Under the pieces are notes generated by a model. That model made no database searches, was not told the origin of the DNA, and worked only from the letters and a program-made list of their open reading frames with translations. Positions 25,074 through 40,000 of a stretch of 64,000 bases of DNA are shown in pieces. Both the position numbers and the translations under genes were made by a program. Position 1 is the first letter of the stretch. Every line of letters begins with the position of its first letter. Location of the stretch: the NCBI GenBank assembly GCA_035771165.1, contig JAWNZC010000348.1, positions 372,001 to 436,000 of the forward strand, read 5' to 3'. This stretch comes from Paragorgia papillata (Eukaryota; Cnidaria; Anthozoa; Scleralcyonacea; Coralliidae).

Positions 25074-28000
25074 CAACAAATTAATATTAGTTGGTTTCTT
25101 TTTGTTTTCTTTACTATCATTTTTTTTTTTACTATCATAAATTCCCAAACTCATTAATCAGTACTGCATGAGGAAATTATCCAATTACAAAGACACATAT
25201 GCATATAATGTGATCATTATCACGAGATAACACTTGCCTGGATATCCCGGTGAAACACCGTCACACAACACTACACCAGTTTCTTACCGTGCACTACTCT
25301 TGTAGTTAAGATGTCTGACAATCTAGTGTCTTTGAATTACGTATGCAGCTAGAATCTTTTATTCATTTGAAAAGCTATAAAACTAAACTAAACCAACCTT
25401 ATTTATACTGGATAACTCTATCAGTTATATCTAAACTGTTATCCTCAGAGGTCCAGTAAGGGCCCACCCTCATTAGTCCAGTGTTACTACAGGAGGAAAC
25501 CGGAGTACCCGGAGGAAACCTGTGGTGTTTGGTAGAGTCAAACTGGAAGCACTCTTCTCACATGCGGCCAAGGCGAATTAATTTTTTTAATTAGATAACT
25601 GCACCGCGCAGAAATCGAACCCGGCTCGCAGTGGTGAAAGGCACATGCACTAACCACTGTGCCACCAACATTAAACAATTCGGGATAACCGAACACTGAA
25701 AAACAATCAACAAAAACGCCCGGATTTCAGTCTCGTGTTTTTCTCCATTGTTTATTAGTGTTTGGATACCTCAGTGAAACACTCTCTCTCGTTGATCAAA
25801 TATTACGTGAAAATGGAAAGAATATTCAAAGTAAATAAGGCATGGCTTCAATTCCAGCTTGCATGCATGGGGCTATTTTTCTCTGCAAAGAAACTCGAAG
25901 AACGTCTTAATAATATTCTAAGCTAGCATGTTGATCTTCATCACAACAAGAAAAATACCTTTCAAATCCAGTGACTTTGCAAATGTAAGCGGCGATATTT
26001 GAAATGACAAGTAGCGATGGTATGCCTTGGGTATGACCATAAGAAACAAGCGGACACTAAAAACAAATAAACCTCAAAATAATCAACTCTAATCGAACAA
26101 GATTGTAAATAATGAGGATGGTCATATAAGCACGCACATAACATATAAAGATGAACAAAAAAGAAACAAAAAAAGAAGAAATGAAAGAGAAAAAGTCAAG
26201 AGAAGAACAGAACAGAAAAAAATCTCATAGAGCTATAAGATGAAATGGAATAGAATAGAATAGAATGGAGTGAAGTAGAATGGAATGGAATACAATACAA
26301 TACAATACAATACAATACAATACAATACAATACAATACAATACAATGGAGTACAGTACGTAGAATGGAATAGAATAGAGTAGAACGGAACGGAATAGAAT
26401 AGAATAGAATAGAATAGAATAGAATAGAATAGAATAGAATAGAATAGAATAGAATAGAATAGAATAGAATAATATGCATGCTGATGAGAGAATTCAAAGA
26501 TTAAATCTCCCCGTCAGAACAATAGAAATAGATCATGGTATTACATGCTTTATATGATTGACAGAGAAAGCATACCTTGATCATGCAACAAAATTCCTCC
26601 TGATCTCCTCCTTTAAACATTTTTGTTTCAAAATATAATTTTAGTCGATGATCACAATGTGTGCATGAATCCATTGAAAAATTTATTGCAGACGAACGTT
26701 TTCCTCCCACAGGGGTTGATGTCCGGGATTCAGATTCCGAGAGAGAACTTGCCGGAGAATACTGTGGACTACTGTTATCCGAACTTTGTCTAAATTTATG
26801 ATACACACTTTTAACAACACCAGAAGATGAATCGTCTGAAGAAATGTCCATTGCAGCAGAAGGTGAACTCCTTTGACCGTGACTTGGCAGAATTAAAGGA
26901 TAAATTGTTTGAGCATCTACTTCATTAAAGCTGTCTTCATAAGAGACCTCTTTCGACTTTAACTTAATACTTGAAACTAAAGCTCCATATTCACTAGACA
27001 AATCACTTTTATCTTTCTCGGAAGAATTAATACAAATGTCTGGAGGAACTCCTGGATTGTTCACATTTTTCGGAATAAGATCTGGGCTTTGCGAAAACGT
27101 TTGAGATCTAAAGATAAACAAATTACATGTACGTATCAGAATGATTTTTATAATATAACAAAGTAAAAAGGTGGTGGATTGCCGAGATTCTTATAAACAA
27201 AAAACTTACGTTTCGAGCAGAGCCCTTCGCCAAAGTAAATCGACTCAAGGGCTTTGCCCGAACGTCAAGTTTCGTTCCTAAAAATTTCGGCAGTTCACCA
27301 TGCATCTTTTCACTTTGCTATATCCAAAACACTACCTAAGCATGCACTCTGAATGGGAGCGAGAAAAACAATATGTACTCTAGAGTAAACCTCTCCTTAT
27401 AGCAGAGCTCAGACCACCCAGTTAAGAAAAATTAGGTCAGAGGGCAGAGAAGAAGTTGCGGAACCCAACTTGGAAAAGTGACGACACAAATTATCTTTGA
27501 GGGGTCTGGGCGCTACACCCTCAGAATGTTTCTTAAAATTGAGGTCCCTGAAATGCCATTGTGTGCATATTGAAGGCACTTTTGAGCAAAATATAACGGT
27601 GTTATTAATTGCATTTTTTGTAGTGTATCATCATGAAATATTCAGGTCCAAATCAGTATTGTATTTCATTTTAATAACTGATTCTTTTCCGTTCTAAATC
27701 TATCTTTGTGACTAACTACTTATCTCAAATTATTGGGTTAATAAACGAGCAGGAGTGTTTTATCAGATATAAAGACACGAGGCAAAGCCGAGTGTTTTTA
27801 TATCTGATAAAATACGAACTGCGAGTTTATTGAACGGCTTCAAAAACGAACCACTTGGTAAGTTCATTGGCGTAGTAAGTTTGAAAAATAACCTTGTCTA
27901 AGCCGAGAAAATCAAAGCTAAAGTTTATGTAAATCAGGAGGTATCTTTATCACATATAAAGACACGATACGGTCATGATTTTCTTTTGTGTTTTCCTCAT

Positions 28001-31000
28001 GAATTATTAATGAGTTTTTGAATGTCTGGATACAAGTCTACATGCCAACAAAGATTTGGCTCACAAATAATTTTACTGATTTCGGTGCAATGCGTCCACA
28101 ACTTAATAACAATGATGTATTGAGGGTAAACACTATACTGACAACCTGTGGCCCTCACCTTGAATTATCAATTTTACTTTGACGTGAAGCATTTGTTTCA
28201 GGAGCATCTTGGGTTACCTCTAATACCATTGAACTGTGACAATAACTACAAATAGTAATTTCTTCATCCACGCTATACCACGCCGAGCACTTTAAACACT
28301 AGAAAAGACAAAAAAAATATCTTAAGCCATACAGCTACAGGAAAAGTAAGTAGCTGTTGCAAATGTGAAATTCGCAGACGGTTGCTACAGTTGATTGTTT
28401 TAAAATATCTGTCCAGCAGTATCGTATTTCAAAATCAACTTCCCAAACTTCGACTTTATACAAACACCATTCCATCCAAGTTCCATCCACAAGACTCGCA
28501 CTTTTCAAGTTCCGTGCAGCGGCGGAGCTTTGCGACTATTACCCAAACACATTCTGAATTAAACTCATCATTTGAATTTGACTCATCAACTTCTGTAAAG
28601 TTGGATTTTTAGTACTGAGTTAAAACTTGGCTTGGACTGGCCATTGTACCATTTTCCATAGAACAATGGTTCAGTATTGTAGAACAATGGCTGAGTATCG
28701 TAGAACAATGGCTGAGTATCGTAGAACAATGACTGAGTATCGTAGAACAATGGCTGAGTATTTAGAACAATGGCTGAGTATTGTAGAACAATGACTGAGT
28801 ATTGTAGAACAATGGCTGAGTATTGTAGAACAATGACTATGAGTATTGTAGAACAATGGCTGAGTATTGTAGAACAATGGCTGAGTATTGTAGAACAATG
28901 GCTGAGTATCGTAGAACAATGGCTGAGTATTGTAGAACAATGGCTGAGTATTACAGAACAATGGCCTTTCCCTGGATTTGACTGCCGATGACTGTAATTG
29001 TGCTATACTAGCCGAAAAGGGGGATGGTGGTATGGATATTGTAGTCTGGCTGATCTCAACGCAGAAACTTTGGAGTGGAGAACATGGTCAAGCTCTGGAA
29101 CAATCGCAGATGCAGGGATGAAGATTCGTCCTGTGTGAAGCCAGAAAAATTTACACTGTTTGATTGCACAAGAGGCCTCGACATGACAGTGCGTCAGTGC
29201 GTTAGTTTAGATTTGACTATAGTTCGAACATTTAGAGCCGATTGCATCATTGCAGAAACGCCGTTCAACCGTTGTTTACTATAATCAGATTAAACTATAT
29301 TCAAACTTATGGTTTTGCTTCGTGTATTTTACTGGGCATTGATATTCATTCTAAGATTACGATACCCGCCTAAATGACCAGTTGCAACAAATGACAAGGA
29401 GAAGCCTATGCGGACGCAATGTTTGCTGCCTAAAAGCTAGTTTCCACAGCTCAGGAAAATCTTCCGCAGGATAGGAACGGACAGGAAAGTTTATTTTGTG
29501 TTAGTTATTAGTTACGACCGAGAGCTCACAAGACAAAGAAAACTTTCCTGTCCGTTCCGGTCCTGCGGAAGATTTTCCTGAGTGGAAACTAGCCTTAACA
29601 CAATTGGTTTGTGATGCAACTATTGGAAAGACGACAAGTAAAACCAAAAATCAGTTTGAAAAGATGATCATAAAATTAGAAAATAGTCAGACCAGCTCTT
29701 ACCTTAAATATTTTCTTTGGTATTGTTCGATCCTTGTCAGGTTCTTTAACAAAATGCTTAACAAGGGCGACAAAACTCTAGAAAAAATAAAACAATTAGT
29801 CTAAAAGTTTTTTCTTCCCAAGAAAAGCACACCAAGATATTGGAATAGGACAGAAAACTTATGTTATAACCTTTACTCAAAGAATGCATGCGATTAAAGA
29901 CCTGTTACAAAAAGGAAATTAATCTTGCAACTTGCAACGCAACGGTTTTTCAACATGTGCGCTACAGGTAATACTGTTTTCTTGCAACACTCCTGGTTCT
30001 CCTAGTATATTATAAAATTACATTTCAGGTTTCTCAATAACTGAAATCCTACAGCAACCTGTAGTATCTTTTTCAGCAAAAATTACCTTGCAAGAAAGAT
30101 TGCCTAGTATCAAATGACCTTAACTCGACTTTCATGTCTTATGTATATTTTACTCTGGCCAATACCAGACGATTTTACTCGTCACAGAGAGAATCTGTGG
30201 ATGAGAACTAATTAGAGTTAATTAATAATTTTATAAAAAAGACCCCAACAATTAAAAATGTCTGACATGTGTCATGACATCAGATCAAACACTTAGCCTG
30301 TAATCACTTTGGTCGACTCAAATCTATAATTTGCCCAGCAGTTGATTGATACGCTGAAGAAAATCAGTTATATATATATAGGAAGGAATGCATGGAATAA
30401 GGTGTCGGGAGTTATGTACGACAGGAAGATACCAATGAGTTTGAAGAGCCAAGTATATCGAACAATGGTCAAACCAGCAATGTGCGTTGAGACATGGCCG
30501 GTGAAGGAAATCAAAGTAAAGCGATTGGAAGTTGCAGAGATGACGCGTCTGCGAGTAATTGCCGGGACCACAAGACGAGAAAGAAGGAGGAAAGATGATA
30601 TCCAACAAGAAGTGAAAGTGCGACGACAGGGAGAGAAGATCGAGGAAGCGAGACTTAGAAGGTTTGGACATGTCAGAAGACGAGAGCCACATCATATCAC
30701 TCGATCAGAATGGAAAGAACAGAAGATGGAAAACGACCACGTGGTAGACCAAGGAAACGATGGACTCGGGCGGTGTGAAGGGAGATTTGAGTAGATACAA
30801 CATCGAAGAACGTGAGGAGTTATCAGGATTATGATGATGATATAGGCACGCCGGGACGTGTATGTATCTACTGACTACTGCTGACTACTCGACTACACGA
30901 GTGACAAGCAAATTATTCTTTAAATAGAAAAATGTGTTTGTTTGTTTGTTTATGTAAATATTTTCAAATTATGCCGTTAAAATGTCATTTGGGGGCAGCT

Positions 31001-34000
31001 GTGCATTAAAATGTCATACAACTTGTATCACATGTGCATTGTTTAACTTAACTTACGAACTTACACACTCGATGACATTTTATCTACCTGCTTCGCAGTA
31101 AATACAATAAATGCTGCGTTTTACTTTTTGACATACTGCTATACTGTATAATTAATTACATGGTCACTTCGAAATCCTTTGTTTCCAGACGATTAATGTC
31201 GTATTTACCTCACTAATCCTGCGTGAGAAGTGTTTAGTTCTAAACGTCCTTCATCCAGTATTCATGAAGGACAATTAGACTAAACGTCCCTCATTACTAT
31301 TAATGAGGAAATCGTGCTAGCAGATTAGCACACGGCTGAAGAAAAGGTGATGTGAACACTGTTATACCAGAAGAGAGTACAGTCTCTCCAATTGACTGTG
31401 GTCTAAGCAACCCTGTCAAAATTGTTGCAAAGCTGAATTCATCCTCTATATTTCATCTTGTTTTAGCCTCCAAAAAATATGGGATAACAATTTGTCTTTG
31501 CGCATGTGGCCATTCTTTTGTATATTTCCTCGGTGACCATGTAATTACAAAACAAATGCGCGACACTGAAGGTTATATAATTAAATCTCCCCGAAAGCCT
31601 AGGAAGGGTTTGTCTAATAACCTTCAGTACCACGCATTTACTTATAATAATTGCACAAAATCACACAATGTTTTTCGATGCTCGTGCATGATTTCGAAAA
31701 TATTGTAATAAACTACGCATTAGATACGGTGCATGAAAAGTTTGGTGTCTGAGGCCATGTCCATGCACACGTATGCGTTTTTAAATCTCTTAATTTTGAT
31801 TAAAACTGAAAGCAAAAACGTGCGTCCAAACGGTCGCTTTTGAATCTTATTTGCCTGTTCACGCCGCGTCCTGTGTAAGCCATGTCTTATCAGCTGTCGT
31901 ATAAACAGCCCTATAGTCTTCATGATTGGTCCTTTTATAACGTTTTGTTGATACAATTGCCTGGACGTTCAAGCACCGTTATTTTTATATTATTATAGTA
32001 GAATACTGTCATTTGCAAGCTACTGTTTGGCGTGCAATTTTTTTTCACGTTTGTTTACGTTTGAATGTTGCAAGTTTCACTGGAATACGTTAAACATTAA
32101 ACAATACACCAATCAGGTGGCGTCGTGATTTTGAAAAGCCTGTCAAACATAAACAAACATGAAAAAAGATTGCACGCCCGTCAAACGGTAGCTTGCAAAT
32201 AGCAGTATATACATATCAAAAAAGTTGAGAAACACACTTGTGGATAATGCTATGAGTAATATGATCTCTATCAATTAGATGTACAACTGTACTACTTACT
32301 ACCACTACTACCTACCTCACAACTCTTTTCGTCGTCCATAATGTACTCTCGAAACCGCTTTTCTTTGTTGATATAATCAAATTTTAATTGCACTGTGACG
32401 TTTTTATCGGATATAATCGTTTGAACATCTATTAAACTGTTAAGATCCAAGGTAGAAATAACCTAGTAAAATAAAACCCACTTTACGTACAATAAAATAA
32501 AATATAGATTTTCAATCACAATTAAAAACAGTCAACATGAAGAGTAAATGAAGCCACAATTTCGAGGAAACTCTCTCGTTTTACATGTATGTAAAAGAAG
32601 CTGTGAAATTCTAAAGATTGGTCTTTACATGTAGTTCTGCATGTTCTCACTTTCGTCTCGAGATATTAAGAGTATAATACCATGATCGCCTCGGATTATT
32701 TTGTTCTCCGAGGGAATGTAAACCTCGTATTTCCCTCATCGCTCATGCAAGAGGGAAATTTATCCTTTGTCTTCTAATTTTCCCGTGCATGTTGATTAGG
32801 GAAAATTAGAAGACAAATAAATCCTTTGTCTTCTTCTAATTTTCCCGTGCATGTTGATGAGGAAAATTAGAAGACAAAGAAATCCTTTGTCTTCTTCTAA
32901 ATTTCCCGCTTGCATTTAAAACATGAGCAGCAGTGTTTTATCAGATTTAAAACACGAGGCGATAGCCGAGTGTTTTAGATCTGATAAAACACGTACTGCA
33001 TGCGAATGTTTTAAATGGCTTCAAAAACTATCCATATAATAAGCTCATATAGAAATCAATTTTGAAAATTGAAGTTATCTGAGCCGCAAAATCGAAGAAA
33101 AAGTTCATCGAAAATGGTGAGCGTGTCTCTATCACATATAGAGACACGTCACGGTCATGATTTTCCTTTGTGTCCTTGAATTATTAATGCTTTTTTGAAA
33201 TTCAGATAACACCACCATACACTACATTACGGTAAACACCTGTTATAACAAATTAATATTACAATTACACATGGTTAAAGTTTTAGCTTGGGAAAATAAT
33301 TAAGATCATTATTAATACAAATCTAACACACTGATTTTTCATTAGATATCAAAAATACAAACCTATATGGTTGGTTGGTAAAATACAGACTCTTATTAAC
33401 GGTGTTTATTGTATAATTGCGGTGAGCTTTTGAATATCGAAAAACATACTTTATAGTATTCAATAATACGTAAATGATTCGTGGTTTCTGCTAGAGCCTC
33501 GATACTGAAGTTTAAATTGCCGTCGTCAGTGCTCCCAATTACAAGCGACGTTTATGACGCCTAACATGCAAGGCTCTTTATAGCAATGTGTCTGGTGGTA
33601 TTAGAAGACCCCTGATTTGGTAGATTGCAGGTAAGGGCGTATGTCACTTGAGTAATGATTTATTTTGAGTAATGATTTATTTAACGTCGTAAGCACAGAA
33701 TGTGGTCGCCCAATCATCCGAGCCAGAGGCTCATGTTAAAAGTGCACGACATAAGCTAAGACCTACGTGTTGACTTTACGGAGGTAGGAAAACCGCAGAA
33801 CCCTGCGAAAAACCCTCGAAGCACAGGAGAGACCAACTAAACTCTACTCACATGAAATTCAAGTTCGAGAACGGGGTTATTCCCAGACGGTCACCCATCC
33901 AAGTACTAACCCCGTCCAACTGGGCTTAACTACAGCGGTGAGAGGCAGCGCCCTAACAGCACACGCCACCCGTGCACTTAAGGTGGCTCGATAGGGAAAA

Positions 34001-37000
34001 GCTATGAACAATCAGATTTGTCCTTCTAAAAAGTTTCACGGTGTAGATTCGTGCTTCGCTGTAGTTCCTTGCACGGCCCTAGTGTTAGTCTTGAGTATTG
34101 AAAAGTATTAGACAGTCTACTGTTTTCAGAAGGGGAGAAATCTTTGTTCTAGTAAGTTCAGAAATTCTAATTTGCATTAAATTTGCATATTACAATAAAT
34201 GTAATTTGTCCAGATACACAAATGCCGCAAGTGTAAAACCTTTTTAATTATCAACATTGACACTAGAGCTATGCAAGGAACTAGAATGAGGCACAAATGT
34301 ACACTGAAAAACGTTTTAAAGAGAAAAATCTGATTTTTTTAGAACTTTCTCCTATCGAGCCACCTTAACAAAAATAAAATATACTTATAAGTCATGAAAA
34401 ACCAGGGTTTGGATGTCTGCGGCGCAGGCTATAGTTTTACATAGTTATAACACGCATGCATGCACTAATTGATTACCCTGAACATTAAAAATAAAATCAC
34501 TTTACCTTCAGATTATACTCACTCTCCAAGATAAAATTATCTTTCACTGTCACAAATATATTTTCTGAGTTCGATTCACCTTCCTCTGTCATTACCGCTT
34601 GTTTGAGAGAAACCAAAAATAATCTTTCTTCATCTAGAAAAATCCACATTCTATCATTTTTCTGTAATTTCACAAATTTAAATGTTCCATGTGCCCGTCA
34701 TATACTCTTAAGTGAAAAGTCAATCGAAAAATGTTGACTTAAGAGGTATCTGAACTCGAAATAACGGTCCGCCGTTCTACAGGGAGAGTATCTGACCGTT
34801 ATCCATTGAAAGGAAAAGAAAAAAGACCGGAACTAATCATCCTTACTTCCAGCAGATTAACGTGGCTGAGTCGAAGGCGTTCCAGACAGCCGCCATACGA
34901 CACATGTCAGACCATGGAGAACAGCAAAGATCCAGGTGTTGATTTTTTTTGGGGGGGGGGGGGGTCCTGGGAGCATTAGGGCATACTCCTCCTGAAAATT
35001 TTGAAATCTTGAATCTCAAGTCTCTCTTGAAATACCATTTCCTGCATTCTGGGGGAATATTTTACAAAATTCTGAAGGTTAAAGAACGTTATATATGAAT
35101 ACTCAAAACGCGTAAACGTCATATCGTGCATTTAATCATTTCACAAATACATGTCTGTCGTTTTATATCTCGCTGATAAGGGGGGCTCTCATAAGCCGCG
35201 GCTCCCTGGCTCCCTCTGGCAACGTCCCTGTTACGCAGGGGGAAAAACCCAGGAGAAAACCCCTCGAAGCTCTACTCAGAGGCAATGAGAGGCACTCGAA
35301 TGTGCGAGTTCAAATCCCGCTTGAATCAATATTTTTCGGTTGACTTCGGCAATGTAAAAATATCATAAAAATTCACAAAACAAAACACTAGCCTTGTGCT
35401 TGCTTTAAGTATAGTACTTAAATGTGCCCACAAGAAATCAAGTGTATTTTCAATGTATAATATAATTAACAGCAAATAGTCCGGATGCAAATTAAGTTAT
35501 ACCTTCGTGAATTGATTGTATCTCAACTTTAGTTGGCGGAGGACTTTCCAGACATAAATTCTCTTCACTATTTTTCTCTTGCAAGAGAAAATGAGATGAA
35601 TCAAATGTGTCTAAAAACAGTAAATAAATGAAAACTAAAAAATATTAAACACTGATAAATACACTGATAAACGAACATTAGAAAATGAGCCGTAGGGGCT
35701 GCCGAGTTGGTTCCGTGAAATCGCGCATGTAGTTTTATGCTTCAGTGAACCAATTTTTTCGACCCAATGGATAAAATAAAGAAACGAAAGGAGGGAAGAA
35801 ACAAAGAAAAAATAAAAAAAGAAAACAAAGAAGACAGGAGAGAAGAAAGGATAAATGGAAAGAAGAAAAAATGATTGAATGAATGGATAAAAAAAAGGAA
35901 AAAAGAAACTATATATATGAATCGCGTATGCATTTTTCTACCTGATGGAGTAGCAGCCATCGCTTGTTCTTTAACATCTTTCAGTTGCTCCTGATTACGC
36001 ACGACAAGATAGTCTAAATCAGCAAGGTGTATAATAGAGATGATGTGAGTTTGCGTCACGATTTTGTTCCCACCTAGTGGCTCAATGGTTAGAGCGTCTA
36101 GCTACAATCCTGGACAAAATTAACTCGGACAGTCGCGTATAATTAAAACGAAGTTTATAAGCGCATCAATTCCTAACATTATGTACACAAAACATCGCCC
36201 CCCACTCCCCCCGTTCAATGTTGGTTAGAAAATTAAATGCAAAGTATGTTCAGTGCAAATTTTTATCAACATTAGATGGGGGGAGCGGGGGGAATGATTT
36301 TCAGAAGGAAATTTGATTTCAGATGTGATTTAAGGCAAGGTGTCCGAGTGATTTTGACCAGGATTGTAGCATTCATTGCGGATTCAAGTCCTGTCTGGAG
36401 CTCAGTGTTTTCCGGTATATACATATACTAACAACAAAAACCTGTAATTCTCACTACACAATAACATACCTTCTCCAGCATCTTTCTTGAACTTTTCGAG
36501 TTTTTCTAATTCTTCTGATACTTTCAACATATTATCACTAGAATTAGCTGAATAAACAAGAAAAAAATGGCGGAAAAAACAGATAAAAATTTAAAGGCAG
36601 TTAAGTCTTTTCAATAACTCGGTCTCTGATGAGAATCCCATCATTACCCATTAATTACATTATTATAAACTTCAGGTAAACGACAATTTTTTTTAATATA
36701 AATATGTTTTGGCAAACTTATATGCCATCTTCAGTACAAGAAATGGAAGAATAACCATTAGGTGCGTCATATATCCTTGTTATTTTAATTAGCATATCGT
36801 ATATATATATATATATATACCGCGTGTAAAAATAATTATTCTTTCATATCTTGTACTGAAGATGGCATAAGTTTGCCGAAACATGTTTACATACTACATT
36901 GATTTATCATATATAACTTACATTTAACTAACATTTTTAATATTGTAATCTTATACATTGTAATATTTAATTTTAAATATAGGAGGGCCACAATTATTTA

Positions 37001-40000
37001 ATTAGCTATTCAGTGTTACCCTCATGAAATAAAGACTTAACTTAATAACCCCATTCCTGCATGGCGTACAAGCAGCTTGCCTGCGTAGCCAGCGCTGGGG
37101 TGATCGCCACGCAGGCTAACAAGCAGCTTGCTATTGGTTCAGAAGACATGAATTTGTTTTCCAAACTCACCTCTGACATAAGCTGCAAGTAAGTAAATTT
37201 CATCAATGCGCAGTTAAGGAACAGGATAAAAACCAAACAGACTTGTATGTTTGGCGTGTCCGAGATTGACCCACCTCAGAGGCAGGAAGCTCACCACGAA
37301 CCCGCCCGGCGTAGCGAGGGTGCCCTTCTCGGTGCGTCACTCCCGCACGCAAATGATCACTTCTAAAATAATCCACTGCGTTTATTACTTAAACCTGATG
37401 CAAACACGAGAGTGAGTCGTTAGGAGAACTCGAAAGTTTATGTGAACCCGAGCCGTACGCGAGGGTTTACATAAGTATTTTCGAATTCTCCCAAACTCAT
37501 TTGAGTGTTTCCATTAGGTTATTTTGAGTGTTTGCATTAGGTTTGCACACGGTAATTGACCAATCACAGCGTGCGTAAGACGCAACCTATTTCATAAATG
37601 TTTTTAAGCACTTTGGCAAATGTTAAGCTCAAAGTTATCAACTTACAGGTTTTAAGCGATTGTTCTTCGCCAACATTACGAATTGATGGTTGTCGAATCA
37701 CAATTTTGCGTCCTTTTCTCTAAAACAAAAAACAAACCAAAGATTATTTGGTGTTCCAGTTATTCAGACTGACTTCACTTAACTGTCTCGTCTAACCGTA
37801 TGGTTGTTACAGTTAGCTTGCACCATCGTTATGTCAAAACTATATTATTCATATTAAGTTTGTATCTAAATTAGGTGCTAATAAATATTGATTGATTGAT
37901 TGATTGATTGATTGACTGATTGATTGATTAAAGCCAACCTCGGAATACATGTTGTAGAGATCCGACCAGCATCGCTGCCTTTTGTGCATGCGTGAGTTCG
38001 TGAGTTTGCACGAGTAAGTATTACAAAAATAATATTCATCATCCGTGTTTTAAAAGGTGTATGGATGCGAACCTATACAAAGATTGTTTTGTGTTTTAAA
38101 AAGAAACGTCGCCCTTTACAAAACGCAAGAATTTTCCCGCCCTATTTTTAGCTGCAAGAACTGAGTACGCGCATGCGTGCAACGTTTGACTGAGCGTTGA
38201 TGAATTTATAAATGACGATTTTATTCAACAAGGCGGGTAACCTGACAGCATTTTGGAAACTGATAACACAATGGCTCTCACTCTTTGATGATATATAGAA
38301 CTGATTAGAGAAGCTAGAGTGTTTGTAGAAGCAGGAAAACCAGAGAGCTCGGAGAAAACCCCTCGAAGCACAAGAAAAAGCGAACAAATCTACTCACGTG
38401 ACGTTTAGGGGTGCACCGGATAGTGCTTTGTACTATCCGGCCGGATACCGGATTTGCCGGATATTTTTGTGTACAAGTTTTTGGTACCTCTATCTGATGG
38501 AATACTTGAATTGCTTAAAACAATATTGGTGTTTAACATAGTTTCTGAGTTATAACCTACTTTGTGACCGAATTATCCGTATTTTTGCCTCAAACTCTTC
38601 TGTAAAATAAATATTACTTCGGATAAACCCAAAAATACAGAGAAAAACAGTTGTTGCCGCCATTTAATACGCGGCCATCCTGGAAACGAGTCATTTAACT
38701 GGGACAATTATCTTCGGATGATCGCGTGTCAGCGTGTGCACCTTTCTGAGCTAAAAAGCCGTACCAATATCTCACTCTTTGAGAAATAAATGGTGCTGGA
38801 TATTCTATACACGTCATGTATAGTGTATACTATTATTACTTCAAGAATTTACTTGGATCCTGGAAAATTGCCCAAAAGTAATGCCAAATTATCAAAAAAC
38901 AAATTATCCGGTATCCGGCCGGATACCTCACTGTCCGGCCGGATAATCCGGTCGGATACTATATCCGGTGTACCCTTAGTGACGTTAATACTTACCACTT
39001 CAGCAGTGAGAGACAGCGCGCTAGCAGTGGGTACAACCCGTGCACGAACCACCATTATACAATACCCTTGCTGCTATGCGTGTTTTCATTGGTTGTTGGC
39101 CATGATCTATTAGAGGACAGACGCATGGTCACGTCAGATCACGTCAGCTGACTTGCTTTTTTCTTTCTTCATGCCCCAAAACCCGACAGGGTTTTTTTAA
39201 AAACCTTTTAAGTTTTTGTATTGTATAAAACAAATAGATTCCATTTTTTTGTTGTCTGTTCAGTTATAGATGCACAGAAGACATCACAACGTGGTAAGAA
39301 CATCAGTGACCCACTCGACTGCGTCTCGTGGGCCACTTTTTTGTTCTTACCACGTTGTGACGTCATCTGTGCATCTATAACTGAACAGACAACGGCAAAA
39401 TGGAATCTATTTGTTAAATACATTACGAATATAGATAAGTTTACACAGATAAGCAACTGAGAGTTATACATTTGTACATCGTGCAGTAATCGGGTTTTTT
39501 CTCGTTTGTTTTTGACACACAATTCGTCACAACAATTTATATAAAATATAAGTTGACTGAAACCTTTTCATCAGGTGTGTGAGGTGTACTTCGTTCAGTA
39601 GAAGACTGGAATGAAATCTCAAGATCTTGTTGTGTATGAGCCATGTGAACTGGACTTCCGTAAGGTCGAGACGGAATATAGTTGCTTAGGTCCACCTCTA
39701 AAGACTGACCCACGTTCTAAATAGTACAAAATTAATATTAAATAAAATATAGCAATAGTTTTAATAAAACACCACGTTCTTACTTCTCGTAAAGCTTTTT
39801 TAAAGGTATGAAAACATTTTCACTCAATGTTTCACTCTGTTTCCAAAGATTTTATTTTCATTTCCAACTCATTTTAAAAATATAATTTCACTTTCGGAAC
39901 AACACTTTTATAAACAAGTCCCACATTACATAGTACATATACCACAATAGTGTTCAAAAATAGAGTGCTGCGTAGGCAGTGTTTTGGATAGAGCAAAGTG

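Noticed and set aside
24960..25154. Frame with 20 cysteines in a row
   Set aside because: It is the minus-strand reading of the (CAA)n microsatellite; the same holds for 40291-40629.
26225..26497. Frame of FYSIL repeats, also 48400-48683
   Set aside because: It is the AATAG pentamer array; the real coding part at 48427-48488 is a different, spliced exon.
28671..28991. Repetitive peptides (QPLFYNTQPLF and YCRTMAE types) on both strands
   Set aside because: A product of the 21-bp tandem repeat, whose length is a multiple of three.
36070..36100. tRNA gene suggested by GTGGCTCAATGGTTAGA
   Set aside because: The B box is 280 bp away behind an insertion and no acceptor stem pairs; it is a tRNA-derived SINE. 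The same holds for the heads at 9646-9716 and 25612-25668.
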